Part shown: in pieces, positions 8,004 through 17,372 of the stretch
Layout of the letters: each line of letters opens with the position of its first letter
Numbering within the stretch: the stretch's first letter is position 1
Program-made: the position numbers and the translations under genes
NCBI RefSeq assembly: GCF_016925615.1
Contig: NZ_CP070499.1
Location: 5,456,001-5,520,000 of the forward strand
Source: Natronosporangium hydrolyticum
GTDB lineage: Bacteria; Actinomycetota; Actinomycetes; Mycobacteriales; Micromonosporaceae
Reading direction: 5' to 3'
DNA length: 64,000 bases
Notes under the pieces: generated by a model
What the model saw: only the letters and a program-made list of their open reading frames with translations
The model's database searches: none
What the model was told of the DNA's origin: nothing

Positions 8004-9746
8004 GTGACATGGGCCGACGAGACAGTTGGCGCGGGGGCGAATGGGTTCGTAGCGGCCTGGTCGGCGTCGTTGTATGGAGCCGTCTATGCCCCGCTCAGCC
8101 CGGATGAGCGGTTTGGGCTGTTGAGTGGGCTGACCTCCCGGTTGTCGGAGGCGGCCGGTCGGCAACCATTCCCCGCGGAGCTGGTGCGACGGGTGGGCGC
8201 CGACCTGGTGGCCGCCGGGTTCAACTCGTCGGAGGTGCTGGGCCGCACGATCACCCTGTTGACGACCCGGTTCGCCGCGGATCTCGGCGTGACCGATCCG
8301 CACCGGGCCACCGAGGTGGCGGCCGCGCTCGCCGACGGCTTCGCCTCGGCGATGCGGGACCGGGCGCTGGACGAGCAGGAGGAGGTCCGGGCGGCGGCGA
8401 TGCGCGCGCAGCACCGCGCCGAGCAGGCGCTCCGGGCGAGCGAGGCGAAGTTCCACCACTTCGCCACGCATGACACGGTCACCGGCCTCCCCAACCGCAC
8501 CATGTTCACCGAACAGCTGCGGGAACGGATCATCTCTGCCCGGCCGGAGACCCGGGCGGTGGTGTGCTGCGTGGGCCTGGACCGGTTCGCCGCGGTCAAC
8601 GACAGCCTCGGTTTCCGGGTCGGCGACCGGCTGCTGGTGGCGGTCGCCGACCGGCTGCGCGCGCTCGCCGCCACCGCCGGCTGGGTGATCGCCCGGTTCG
8701 AGGGCGACCAGTTCGCGTTGCTCGCCGAGGCCAGCAGGGGCAGCGACGACGCTACCAAGACCGCCGACCGGATCCAGTCGGCGATGGCGGCGCCGTTCCA
8801 CATCGAGGACGCCGAGTTGCCGATGACCGCGAGCATCGGCGTGGTCGAGGGTCCGATCGCGACTGCCGTCGCGGCCGAGTTGACCCGCGCCGCGCAGATG
8901 GCCCTGCACTGGGCCAAGGCCGACGGCCGGGGCCGCTGGCGGCTCTACTCCCAGGCCCGCGCCTATGAGGACACCGAACGTTACCGGCTCTCCGCCGAGA
9001 TCCCCCGAGGGCTCCGGCGGGGCGAGTTCGACCTCGACTACCAGCCGCTGGTCGCGCTCGACACCGGCCACCTCGTCGGGGTGGAGGCGTTGGCCCGGTG
9101 GCATCACCCTAACCGGGGTCGGCTCGCCGCCAACCAGTTCATCGGTCTGGCTGAGCACACTGGGCTTGTCGTCCCACTCGGGAGCCAGCTCCTGATCCAG
9201 GCGTGCCGGGAGGCGAGCACCTGGCCCGCCGGCACCGGCCGGCCACCTTATGTGAGCGTGAACGCCTCCGCGGTGGAGCTGCAGCAGTCCAGCTTCGTCG
9301 GCCATGTGGCGCAGGTGCTCGACCGGTCCGGGTTGGCGCCGGAGCGGCTGCAGATCGAGATCACCGAGCACGCGATCATCGACGCGAGGGACGCTCCGGG
9401 GACGTTGGCGGCGTTGGTGGGCCTCGGGGTCCGGATCGCCGTCGACGACTTCGGCACCGGCTACTCCAACCTGGCGCGGCTGCGGGATCTGCCGTTGCAC
9501 ACCCTCAAACTCGACGCGACCTTTGTGCAGAACCCCCAGGTACGCGACGACGCGGGCGCCGATCCCGAGGAGTTCATGGCGGCCGTGGTCTCGTTCGGGC
9601 ACACCTTGGGGCTCCGGGTCATCGCCGAGGGCATCGAGACCACCGAGCACGCCGAGCGGATGCGCGCCGCCGGGTGCGACGCCGGGCAGGGGTGGCTCTT
9701 CGGCCGGCCCGGGCCGGCCGAAGAGGTGCTGCCCGACCCGCCCTGA
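8004..9746 (+). CDS. Cyclic-di-GMP phosphodiesterase: degenerate GGDEF plus intact EAL
   Basis: 580 residues from GTG 8004, no membrane segment. The N-terminal ~145 residues are helical and end in a probable coiled coil (EEVRAAAMRAQHRAEQALRASE). The GGDEF domain (about 155-315) has RFEGDQF in place of GGDEF, so it probably lacks cyclase activity and may bind GTP. The EAL domain (about 330-570) keeps VEALARW, the ITEH acidic motif, DDFGTGYS, LKLD and AEGIET, so hydrolysis of c-di-GMP is likely. The N-terminal part is probably the input or dimerisation region. The likely role is lowering c-di-GMP and so affecting development or attachment. Confidence 0.88.
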   Translation: MTWADETVGAGANGFVAAWSASLYGAVYAPLSPDERFGLLSGLTSRLSEAAGRQPFPAELVRRVGADLVAAGFNSSEVLGRTITLLTTRFAADLGVTDPHRATEVAAALADGFASAMRDRALDEQEEVRAAAMRAQHRAEQALRASEAKFHHFATHDTVTGLPNRTMFTEQLRERIISARPETRAVVCCVGLDRFAAVNDSLGFRVGDRLLVAVADRLRALAATAGWVIARFEGDQFALLAEASRGSDDATKTADRIQSAMAAPFHIEDAELPMTASIGVVEGPIATAVAAELTRAAQMALHWAKADGRGRWRLYSQARAYEDTERYRLSAEIPRGLRRGEFDLDYQPLVALDTGHLVGVEALARWHHPNRGRLAANQFIGLAEHTGLVVPLGSQLLIQACREASTWPAGTGRPPYVSVNASAVELQQSSFVGHVAQVLDRSGLAPERLQIEITEHAIIDARDAPGTLAALVGLGVRIAVDDFGTGYSNLARLRDLPLHTLKLDATFVQNPQVRDDAGADPEEFMAAVVSFGHTLGLRVIAEGIETTEHAERMRAAGCDAGQGWLFGRPGPAEEVLPDPP

Positions 9747-9755
9747 GCCGGTGCC

Positions 9756-10217
9756 TCAGCCGTTCTCTTCTTCCCACCGCTTCATGACCTCGGCGGTGAT
9801 CTCGCCTTCGACGGCCGGCGGCTCGCCGATCCGGATGTGGTTGCCGAACGGGTCGCGAATGGCGCAGTCGGTGCCGTAGGGCTGTTCGGTGGGCTGCTGG
9901 CTGAACTCCACCCCTTTGGCGCTCAGCTCCTCGTAGGTCTTGCGGCAGTCGTCGGTGCTGAGGATGAACCCGAGCCCGAGCGCTCCCTTGGTCAACAGAT
10001 CCCGCACCTGGCCGGCGGCTTCCTCGCTCACCGCTGGCGGGGCGGCCTTCTCGATCAGGATCTCCCGCGCATCGCCGGGCACCCCGATCGTCAACCACCG
10101 CATGAAGCCGAGGTCGACGTCGCTGCGGACTTCCAGGCCGAGCTTGCCGACGTAGAACTCGATCGCCTCGTCCTGGTCCAGTACAAAGATCGCTGAGTGG
10201 GTCACAGAATTGAACAT
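9756..10217 (-). CDS. VOC (glyoxalase/bleomycin-resistance fold) protein
   Basis: 153 residues with the paired beta-alpha-beta-beta-beta units of the VOC superfamily: SVTHSAIFVLDQDEAIEFY at the start, LGLEVRSD, then LGFILSTDDCRKTYEELSAKGVEF and AIRDPFGNHIRIGEP. The His near the start and the Asp/Asn-His region near the end fit a metal site, but the reaction is unknown. The start lies 10 bp downstream of the AraC gene, so it belongs to the same minus-strand transcript and may be its target or partner. The C-terminal EITAEVMKRWEEENG is an added helix. Confidence 0.8.
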   Translation of the reverse strand: MFNSVTHSAIFVLDQDEAIEFYVGKLGLEVRSDVDLGFMRWLTIGVPGDAREILIEKAAPPAVSEEAAGQVRDLLTKGALGLGFILSTDDCRKTYEELSAKGVEFSQQPTEQPYGTDCAIRDPFGNHIRIGEPPAVEGEITAEVMKRWEEENG

Positions 10218-10227
10218 GCCGGCCACG

Positions 10228-10713
10228 CTACGGCTTGAGCGCGCTCGCTGGCTTATCCGAAACTGACCGCTGGCGGTCCGGGATCCGCAGGCCGGTGGCG
10301 GGCCGGTTCCAGGACATGGCGAAGCAGCTCGGGACCGGCTGCGGCACCCGGCCGCGCCGGTAGGCGCTCGGCGACTCGCCGACGATCGCGTGAAAGGTCC
10401 GGCTGAACGTGCCGAGGCTGTTGAAGCCGACCGCCAGGCTGACCTCGGTGACGCTGCGGTCGGAGGTGCGCAGCAGGGCCATGGCCCGCTCGACCCGGCG
10501 GCGCTGGAGATAGCGGTGCGGGGTCTCGCCGAAGGTCGCCTGGAAGCTGCGGATGAAGTACCCCTCGGACACGTGCGCCAGCCGGGCCAGCGCGGGGATG
10601 TCGAGCGGTTCGGCGTAGTCACGGTCCATCGCGTCGCGCGCCCGCAGCAGCCAGCGGTTGCTGCGCTCGGTAGCCTGCCCCCGGCCGCGCGGGCTGGCTT
10701 CGTCGCTGGTCAC
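10228..10713 (-). CDS. AraC-family transcriptional regulator
   Basis: 161 residues from GTG 10713. Two helix-turn-helix units fill residues 20-120: IPALARLAHVSEGYFIRSFQ...GETPHRYLQRRRVERAMALL and VTEVSLAVGFNSLGTFSRTF...GESPSAYRRG, the classical AraC/XylS pattern. There is no N-terminal effector domain, so it resembles stand-alone SoxS/MarA-like regulators, followed by a ~40-residue tail with a single Cys. It sits 4 bp after the P-type ATPase gene and 10 bp before the VOC gene. An inducing signal cannot be read from the sequence. Confidence 0.85.
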   Translation of the reverse strand: MTSDEASPRGRGQATERSNRWLLRARDAMDRDYAEPLDIPALARLAHVSEGYFIRSFQATFGETPHRYLQRRRVERAMALLRTSDRSVTEVSLAVGFNSLGTFSRTFHAIVGESPSAYRRGRVPQPVPSCFAMSWNRPATGLRIPDRQRSVSDKPASALKP

Positions 10714-10717
10714 CGCC

Positions 10718-13700
10718 TTACGATACCGCGCTCCTGGCCCCTTTGGCGTGGACCGCCAGCGTGGTGCCGGCGGCGGCGGTCAGCGCGATCCCCCAGCCGA
10801 TCGGCCCCACCGGCCGGCAGGCCAGCAGCTGGCTGAGCAGCGGTACCTGGACCGCGCCGATCAGCACTGCGAGCGACCCGACGCACGCCGCCACCACCAC
10901 CGGGTCCCGCCACCCCACCAGCAGGGTCTGGCCCAGCTGGGCGCAGACCAGCGCGATCAGCGCCACCGTGGCGGCGCGGGTTTCGGTGCCGGTGAGCCGG
11001 GCGGCCAGCCACGCCATCGCGGCGGCGCTGGCGGTCGCGGTGGCGCGGGTACGGATGTCCCGGGTCAGCTGCTCCCCGAGCGAGCTGGTCGGGCCTTCGG
11101 CCAGCAACGTCTCGGGGGTGACCCCGGGTGGTTGCCGGGCCGCCAGCGCCATCGCGGGCGCGACATCGGTGAGCATGTTGACCAGCAGCAGTTGCCGGGG
11201 GCGCAGTGACGCCGCCCCGACCATGCCGGCTCCGACCGTGAACCCGATCTCGCCCAGGTTCCCGCCGAGCAGCACCGAGACCGCTTCCCGTACCGAGGAC
11301 CAGAGAATCCGTCCCTCCACAATCGCGTCCACAATGGTCTCGATCTGGTCGTCGGTGACCACGACGTCGGCGGCTTGCCGGGCCGCGGCGGTGGCCCGGG
11401 TGCCGAGCGCCATCCCGACATCGGCTGACCGGATCGCCGGTGCGTCGTTGGCGCCATCCCCGGTTACCGCGACCACCTCGCCAGCTGCCCGCAGCAGCCG
11501 CACCACCCGGACCTTGTGGCCCGGGTCCACCCGGGCGAAGACGGTGACCTCCGGCAGCCGCGAGCGCAGCTCTTCGTCGCCACACTCGTCCAGCTCCGCA
11601 CCGGTCATCACCCGGCCGCCGTTGAGCAGGCCGAGCTCCGCCGCGACCGCCTCGGCGGTGCTGGGGTGGTCGCCGGTGACCATCACTACCCGTACCCCGG
11701 CCTGCGTCAGCGTGGCTACCGCTGCGGCGGCGGCTGGCCGGGCCCGGTCGGCGAGCGCCACGAACCCGACGAACGCCAGCTCACCCAGGTCGGTGTCGGC
11801 CTCCATCGGGGTGTGCGCCGGGGTGTCGCCCTCGGCTACCGCGAGCACCCGGTGCCCGCGGCGGGCCAGGTCGGTCGCGGCCTCGGTGAGCCGGCGCCGG
11901 TCGGCCGCGCGCATCGTCCGGAGTTCCCCGCCGGTACGCCGGGTGGTGCACATCTCCAGCACCACTTCGGGGGCGCCCTTCACGCTCAACAGATGCTCAT
12001 CGCCGACCGACCCCAGCACCGCGTGGAAACCGCGGGCGGGCTCGAACGGCAGCTCGTCCACCCGAGTCCACTCTGGCCGGTCATAGTCCTCGGTTACGCC
12101 GGCCTCCTGCCCGCCGGTGACCACCGCCTGGTCGGTGGGGTGCGGCAGCCGCCGGCCGCTGCTCGCCGGCGGTGGCGTGGCCCGCAACGCCGCCGCCAGC
12201 ACCGAGCGCAGTCGGGGCGACAGCGCCGCGGCCCGGGCCTGCTCGCCGTCGTCGGCCACCATCCGCAGCCGCAGCGCCCCCTCGGTGAGCGTGCCGGTCT
12301 TGTCGAAGCAGAGGGTCTGCAACCGACCCAGCGACTCCAGGGCGGTCGGGTTGCGGACCAGCACTCCGCGCCGGGAGAGCCGGTTGGCCGCCGAGAGCTG
12401 CGCCACCGTCGCCACCGACGGCAGCCCTTCCGGCACCGCGGCGACGGTGAGCGACACCGCCGCGGTGATCGAGTCGCTCAGCGGTCGGCCGCGCAGCAGG
12501 TTCGCCGCCAACAGCGCCGCCCCGCCGGCGAACGAGAGCTTCAGGCTGGCGTTGGTCAGCTCCGCCAGCCGGGCCTGTACGCCGCCGGCCGGCGGCGGGT
12601 CGGCGAGGGCCTCGGCCTGATGGCTCTGGGTCGCCTCCCCGGTCGCCACCACAGCGGCGCGCGCCCGGCCAGCGGCGATCGCGGTGCCCTCGTACACCAT
12701 GGAGTGGCGTTCGGCCGGCTCCCGGGCGACGCTCGGCTCGGCCGACTTCGCCACCGGCAGCGACTCGCCGGTCAGGCTCGCTTCGTCCAGCTCCAGCCCG
12801 TCAGCGGCGAGCAACCGGGCGTCGGCCGGCACCGCATCCCCCGCCCGCAGCTCGATCACGTCACCCCGGACCAACTCCTGGGCGGGCGCGCTGATCTGGT
12901 GGTTGTCCCGCCACAGCCGCAGCGGCACCGCGGTCTGGCCGGCGAGCCGGCGGACCGCCCGCCCCGCACCCCACCGCTGCGCGCCACCCACGAGCGCGTT
13001 CACGCCCAGCACCGCCCCGATCAGCACTGAGTCTAGAGTGGAGCCGCTGGCGGCGGCGAGGCCGGCGCCGGCGGTCAGGGCGGGGGTCAGCGGGTTGTCC
13101 AGCTCGTGGGCGGTGGCCCGGACCATGCCGTCGGGCGGGATGTCGTCACCGGCGGCGTGGTGCCGCCGGTCCGCCTCCCCGGTGGACAGCCCCCGCAGCG
13201 AAGAACCGAGCCGCCGCAGCACCTCCGGCACCGGGACCGCGTGCCACGGGATCCGATCGATCGGGTTCGCCGGGCGCCCGCGTACCACCGGGTCGGCGTA
13301 CCAGGCTCCGGTGATGATCCCCGCCAGCGCCGCCAGGTTGGTGGCGACCAGTGCGTTCCGGCCGGCCTGTGCCTGCCCACCCAGCCCGCTCAGGCCGACC
13401 AGCGCCCCGGTTGCCGCGCCGTAGCTGGCGGTGAGTACCCCCGCCTGAGCGGCCCGGCGGGCGCTCGGCACCGCCGCGAGCAGTCGGGGCACCTCGGCCA
13501 GGCCCGGGCCGCACGCCAGATGGCCACCGGGTGGTTCGGTCAGCGTCGCCGTCCCGACCACCGCGACCCCGCAGTCGGCGGCGGTGAGCGCTGCCCGCTG
13601 CCGCTGCCCGGCACCGGTTCCGGTGCCGGCGTCCGCCACCAGGATCACCCCGTGTCCGGCCGCTTGCAGCTCCCGTACCTGCTCGGCGAGTCGATTGCCG

Positions 13701-14872
13701 GCGGGCACCGCCCCCGCGACGTCGAGCCGCCGGTCGAGCCGACTACCCACTCCGGCGATCCATACTGGACCGACTCGTTGGGCGGCGGCGACGACCGCAT
13801 CGGCGTACGGGTCGAGCTCCGGGGCGGCGGTGACCGCGGCGACCGCCCGACCGTCGTGGTGCAGGGTAAACAGGGCACCGCCCGGAGTCAGCCGCCGGGC
13901 CAGCTCCCGGTACGGGGCGGGACCGCTGCGGGCGGCCGGGGTGAGTTCCCACCCCTCGGGGGCGGGCGCGTCCGGGGTGAGCAGGGTCAGCGCCATCCCG
14001 TAGAGGTCGACCGACTCGCCGTCGGCGTCGGTCACCTCGGCCAGCGGCACCACCTCCTCGACCGCCAGCCGGCCCGTGGTGAGCAGGCTGGCCTCGATCA
14101 CCACGGTGTCGACCCGGTCGAGCCGCCGGAACGCCTGGGGATCGACGATGATCAGGTCGTGGTTGGCCGCGGCGCGGGCGACCCGGGCCGCCCAGGACTC
14201 CTTCGTCAACCGGGCCGCCTTGGCTGACGCACCGGCCAACGCCGCCATCCGCAACGCCGGCCGGCCGGTGACCACCCCGCCGGCCAGCCCCGCGAGCCCG
14301 GCCGAGGCCGCCTGGGCGGCGTACCGCTCGACCGGCCCGGCCGGCAACGGCACCGGCCGGCCCGCCGCCGCCGGATCCTCGGCGAGGGTGCCACCGATCG
14401 TGAAGAGCCCCGGCGCCCGCCGCGCCCACACCCGCTCCCGTGCCTGCGCCTCCAGGACCTTCTGGCCACTATGGATGGCGGTGACCAGCAGGCCCGCTGG
14501 CTGCCCGGCGAGCACGCCGAGGACCGACTCACCGGTGGCGACCAGCCGTTCCGCACGCCCGGCCCCGAGCCGGGCCCGGAGCACCTCCCGCAGCTGCGGC
14601 ACGTTCGCCGCCACGCTGGTCAGCGCCGGCACCGCCGCCGGCAGCCGGGCCGCCCGGGTCACCGACCCGACCGTCGCCAGCCCGGCACCGAGCACATAGG
14701 TGCCGAGGGTGATCAGCTCGCCGCGGGCGGAGCCGGCCACCGGCGAACCCGACGCCGCCGGCTCACTGGTGGCGGCTCGTTCCCACTCCCCGAGCAGCTC
14801 GCTGAGCCGCTCCACCGGCAGAATCCGGCCGGCGCTCCCCGCCAGCCGGCGCAGGGCGGCCACCCCGTTCAC
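10718..14872 (-). CDS. Giant cation P-type ATPase with an inactive N-terminal ATPase-like module
   Basis: 1384 residues. The C-terminal ~800 residues form a complete P-type ATPase: TGESLPV (about 699), the PEGLP motif of calcium/magnesium-type pumps (about 812), the phosphorylation site FDKTGTLTEG (about 855), MVTGDHPST, TGDGANDAPAI (about 1137), and final transmembrane helices. The first ~550 residues look like a second, decayed P-type module: VDTVVIEASLLTTGR (about 256) matches the DKTGT region without its Asp, and ADAG...ALTAADCGVAVV (about 411-440) matches the hinge. Long CtpI-like pumps occur in actinobacteria; the ion is unknown. GTG 14872 overlaps the ferritin stop as GTGA; a TTG at 14881 is possible. 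Confidence 0.88.
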   Translation of the reverse strand: MNGVAALRRLAGSAGRILPVERLSELLGEWERAATSEPAASGSPVAGSARGELITLGTYVLGAGLATVGSVTRAARLPAAVPALTSVAANVPQLREVLRARLGAGRAERLVATGESVLGVLAGQPAGLLVTAIHSGQKVLEAQARERVWARRAPGLFTIGGTLAEDPAAAGRPVPLPAGPVERYAAQAASAGLAGLAGGVVTGRPALRMAALAGASAKAARLTKESWAARVARAAANHDLIIVDPQAFRRLDRVDTVVIEASLLTTGRLAVEEVVPLAEVTDADGESVDLYGMALTLLTPDAPAPEGWELTPAARSGPAPYRELARRLTPGGALFTLHHDGRAVAAVTAAPELDPYADAVVAAAQRVGPVWIAGVGSRLDRRLDVAGAVPAGNRLAEQVRELQAAGHGVILVADAGTGTGAGQRQRAALTAADCGVAVVGTATLTEPPGGHLACGPGLAEVPRLLAAVPSARRAAQAGVLTASYGAATGALVGLSGLGGQAQAGRNALVATNLAALAGIITGAWYADPVVRGRPANPIDRIPWHAVPVPEVLRRLGSSLRGLSTGEADRRHHAAGDDIPPDGMVRATAHELDNPLTPALTAGAGLAAASGSTLDSVLIGAVLGVNALVGGAQRWGAGRAVRRLAGQTAVPLRLWRDNHQISAPAQELVRGDVIELRAGDAVPADARLLAADGLELDEASLTGESLPVAKSAEPSVAREPAERHSMVYEGTAIAAGRARAAVVATGEATQSHQAEALADPPPAGGVQARLAELTNASLKLSFAGGAALLAANLLRGRPLSDSITAAVSLTVAAVPEGLPSVATVAQLSAANRLSRRGVLVRNPTALESLGRLQTLCFDKTGTLTEGALRLRMVADDGEQARAAALSPRLRSVLAAALRATPPPASSGRRLPHPTDQAVVTGGQEAGVTEDYDRPEWTRVDELPFEPARGFHAVLGSVGDEHLLSVKGAPEVVLEMCTTRRTGGELRTMRAADRRRLTEAATDLARRGHRVLAVAEGDTPAHTPMEADTDLGELAFVGFVALADRARPAAAAAVATLTQAGVRVVMVTGDHPSTAEAVAAELGLLNGGRVMTGAELDECGDEELRSRLPEVTVFARVDPGHKVRVVRLLRAAGEVVAVTGDGANDAPAIRSADVGMALGTRATAAARQAADVVVTDDQIETIVDAIVEGRILWSSVREAVSVLLGGNLGEIGFTVGAGMVGAASLRPRQLLLVNMLTDVAPAMALAARQPPGVTPETLLAEGPTSSLGEQLTRDIRTRATATASAAAMAWLAARLTGTETRAATVALIALVCAQLGQTLLVGWRDPVVVAACVGSLAVLIGAVQVPLLSQLLACRPVGPIGWGIALTAAAGTTLAVHAKGARSAVS

Positions 14873-15357
14873 TCGTGCCAACCCGCGAGCAGCCGCTCCA
14901 ACTCGTCCTCATCGTCGATCTCGTCGGCCAGCGCGTCCCGGGCGATCTGCGCGGTGACCGGGTCGACCTCCCGGGCGACGTCGTACAGGTTGCGGTAGAA
15001 GCGGATCGCCGCCCGCTCCCCCGCCAGGCTGTCGCGGACCATCCCCCGGACATCGGCCGGATCCTTGGGCGGCGGCTGATACGCGACGTACGAGCGTTCC
15101 CCCGCCTCGGCCGGGGCGAGCATTGGATCGCCCCCGAGCTGAGTCACCCGGTCCATCAGCAGCGCGACGTGCCCCCATTCGTGTTGGGAGGTCCGCTCGA
15201 ACAGCTCGGCCACCGGACGGCTGTAGATACCGGCCGCATACCTCGACAACAGCAGGTACCGGTACGCGTCGTTCACCTCCGCCGCGATGCCCTGGTTCAG
15301 CAGATCGATGATTTTGTCGGCCTCGGGACCGATGATCTCCCGGCCTACCGTGCCCAT
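14869..15357 (-). CDS. Ferritin-like / bacterioferritin-type protein
   Basis: 162 residues, all-helical ferritin-like four-helix bundle. Likely metal ligands are the Glu in GIAAEVNDAYRY, the ExxH pair in HEWGH, the Glu in LAGERAAI, and acidic residues in ADEIDDEDELE. Proteins of this kind store iron or detoxify peroxide. ATG 15357 has GGGAGG 7 nt upstream. Its last codons overlap the start of the P-type ATPase gene (GTGA), so the two are translationally coupled. That ties a possible metal-storage protein to a cation pump. Confidence 0.82.
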   Translation of the reverse strand: MGTVGREIIGPEADKIIDLLNQGIAAEVNDAYRYLLLSRYAAGIYSRPVAELFERTSQHEWGHVALLMDRVTQLGGDPMLAPAEAGERSYVAYQPPPKDPADVRGMVRDSLAGERAAIRFYRNLYDVAREVDPVTAQIARDALADEIDDEDELERLLAGWHE

Positions 15358-15434
15358 GCGCTGACCTCCCGGATTCGGCGAGCTGCTGCCCACGTCGTGG
15401 ATCTGGATACCCGCCGGCCAGCACCACCAATCGC

Positions 15435-15459
15435 GTTTACGGTGCATTGAATCGGGAAA
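15435..15459 (+). promoter_or_regulatory. Possible SigB-like stress promoter
   Basis: GTTT at 15435-15438 and GGGAAA at 15454-15459, 15 bp apart, resemble the actinobacterial SigB/SigF pattern (GTTT, 14-16 bp, GGGTA/T). It points to the DUF1440-like gene at 15510. The match is short and could be chance. Confidence 0.3.
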
Positions 15460-15509
15460 CCCGGCAACTGGGGAGGAACGACCAGCAGAACCGAGCACGG
15501 AGGTGGAGC

Positions 15510-15962
15510 GTGACGCACCACCCGTACCTGCCGGTGATCCGGGCCGGCGCCCGGGGCGCGATCGCGGCCATGGCGATGACCGGGCTACGCCGGTTGACCA
15601 CCACGCTGGGCTGGGTGGAACGGACCCCGCCGGAGCGGGTGCTCCGCCAGCAGGCCCCCCGGCTCCTCGGCACGCTCCCACCCGGGCGCCGGCCCGCGCT
15701 GGTGGAGAGCGCCCACATCGCGTACGGCGTCGCTGGCGGAGTGATGTTCGGGGCGCTCCCGGACCGGTTCCGGCGCCGCCACCGGCACTGGCTGGGTCCG
15801 GCGTACGGCGCCCTGTTCTGGGGCGCCTACCAGCTCGTGATCTCGCCGCTACTGGGGCTGCCCCGAGCCGAGCACCGCCGCGCCGAACAGCTGGCGCTGC
15901 TCACCGACCACGTGCTGTACGGGGTGGTGGTAGCCGCCGCTCCCTGGCCCTACCGGGACTGA
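15510..15962 (+). CDS. Small membrane protein, DUF1440/YagU-like
   Basis: 150 residues from GTG 15510, which has GGAGGTGGAG just upstream. The N-terminal helix (VIRAGARGAIAAMAMTGLRRL), central HIAYGVAGGVMFGALPD and GPAYGALFWGAYQLVISPLLG are the hydrophobic pieces, with a final LLTDHVLYGVVVAAAPW. The glycine-rich helix with the motif GaxAaxAMT and the H-x-x-YG motifs fit the YagU/DUF1440 class of inner-membrane proteins of unknown role. Divergent from the ferritin gene; the 150-bp gap between them should hold both promoters. Confidence 0.65.
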   Translation: MTHHPYLPVIRAGARGAIAAMAMTGLRRLTTTLGWVERTPPERVLRQQAPRLLGTLPPGRRPALVESAHIAYGVAGGVMFGALPDRFRRRHRHWLGPAYGALFWGAYQLVISPLLGLPRAEHRRAEQLALLTDHVLYGVVVAAAPWPYRD

Positions 15963-16061
15963 ACCCCGCTGGGTGGACCTTCGCCGCAACCACCCACCCG
16001 CCCGTATTTTCTGTGGTTGGCTGGCAAGCGACGCGACGCGCAGGCGGGGGAGGTTGCGGTG

Positions 16062-17324
16062 GTGGCGGATACGACGCAGGTGGTCATCGTCGGCGGCGGC
16101 TTTGCCGGGGTGGCCTGTGCCCGACGACTCGCCGGCACCCCGGGGATCGCGGTGACGCTGGTCGACCAGCGAGCCGAGCAGGAGTTCACGCCGCTGCTCT
16201 ACCAGGTCGCGACGGCGGAGCTACCGGCCACGGATGTCCGGTTCGACCTCCGGCAGCGGCTCGGCGCCGACGCCGGCAGCCAGCTCCAGGTTCGGACCGC
16301 GACCGTGGTCGCCCTGACCGCTGCGCCGGACGCCGCGCCCGGCTACACCGTGACCCTCGACGACGGCGAACTGCTGCCCGGCGACGTCGTCGTGCTCGCC
16401 GCCGGCTCCCGGCCGGCCTACGTCGATGTGGCCGGCGCCGACCGCTTCGCGTACCCGCTCTACTCCATCGACGGCGCGGTGCAGATCCGCGACCGGCTCC
16501 GGCAGCGGCTCGGGCCGAACCGGCGCGGCCGCGGCTTCCAACTGGCGGTGGTCGGTGGTGGCGCCACCGGCGTAGAGGCCGCCGGCGCGCTCGCCGACGC
16601 GCTCGGGAACGGCACCGGACCGCTCGGCTCGACGACGACGCTGACCCTGCTCGAGCAGGGGCAGATCCTCCTGCCCGGCTTCCACGACCAGTCACAGCAG
16701 GCCGCCGCCGCCCACCTACGAGAACGGGGAGTCGAGATCCGCTGCGGCGCGACCGTGACCGAGGTCGCCCCCGACCACCTGATCCTGAGCACCGGTGAGG
16801 TGATCCCCAGCGACCTCACCGGATGGGCGGGCGGGGTCACCGCCGCCCCGCTGGTCGCGGCCGCTGGGCTGCCGACCGGCCCCGGCGGACGGGTGACCGT
16901 GACGCCGGAGCTGACCGTGCCCGGCTACCCCGGCCTGTACGCGGTCGGCGACGCGGCGAACATCCCAACGCCGGGCGCGGCCGGCGGGTGGCTACCGCAG
17001 CTGGCCAGCGTCGCCGCCCAGTCTGGACAGTGGGCGGCCCGCGCGATCGCCGCCGCCCGGCGCGGGGAGCCCGGGCAGCCGTTTCGCTACCAGGACCGCG
17101 GGGTCCTGGCGCTACTCGACCGCCAGACGCTGATCGCCGAACTCGGGGAGCGCTACCACGAGGTGCATGGCCGGCTGGCGTTCGCCAGCTGGCTGGCGGT
17201 CCACGCCGAACTGGTGCCGGACGCGGAGACACAGCTGGCCGGGTGGCGACACTGGGCGGCCGAGTTCTATCTGCATCCGGCCCGGCAGCCCGCGACGGCC
17301 CCGGCCGAGCCGGTGCCGAGTTGA
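16062..17324 (+). CDS. Type II NADH dehydrogenase-like FAD oxidoreductase
   Basis: 420 residues. Two Rossmann folds: VVIVGGGFAGVACARRL (FAD, residues 7-24) and LAVVGGGATGVEAAGAL (NADH, about 165). YAVGDAANIP near 305 is the C-terminal FAD-contact motif. It fits NDH-2, which passes electrons from NADH to quinone without pumping protons. GTG 16062 is chosen for the GGGGGAGG 8 nt upstream; the open frame extends to a TTG at 16017. The C-terminal ~80 residues, where the membrane anchor would lie, are amphipathic rather than clearly membrane-spanning. Confidence 0.88.
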   Translation: MADTTQVVIVGGGFAGVACARRLAGTPGIAVTLVDQRAEQEFTPLLYQVATAELPATDVRFDLRQRLGADAGSQLQVRTATVVALTAAPDAAPGYTVTLDDGELLPGDVVVLAAGSRPAYVDVAGADRFAYPLYSIDGAVQIRDRLRQRLGPNRRGRGFQLAVVGGGATGVEAAGALADALGNGTGPLGSTTTLTLLEQGQILLPGFHDQSQQAAAAHLRERGVEIRCGATVTEVAPDHLILSTGEVIPSDLTGWAGGVTAAPLVAAAGLPTGPGGRVTVTPELTVPGYPGLYAVGDAANIPTPGAAGGWLPQLASVAAQSGQWAARAIAAARRGEPGQPFRYQDRGVLALLDRQTLIAELGERYHEVHGRLAFASWLAVHAELVPDAETQLAGWRHWAAEFYLHPARQPATAPAEPVPS

Positions 17325-17372
17325 CCGGTTATTCAGCTGCGAAAGCCGGCGGGCACCCGGTATACATCGGAG

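Noticed and set aside
7920-9650. 576-residue minus-strand frame across the GGDEF-EAL gene
   Set aside because: No domain is recognisable, while the plus strand encodes intact EAL motifs.
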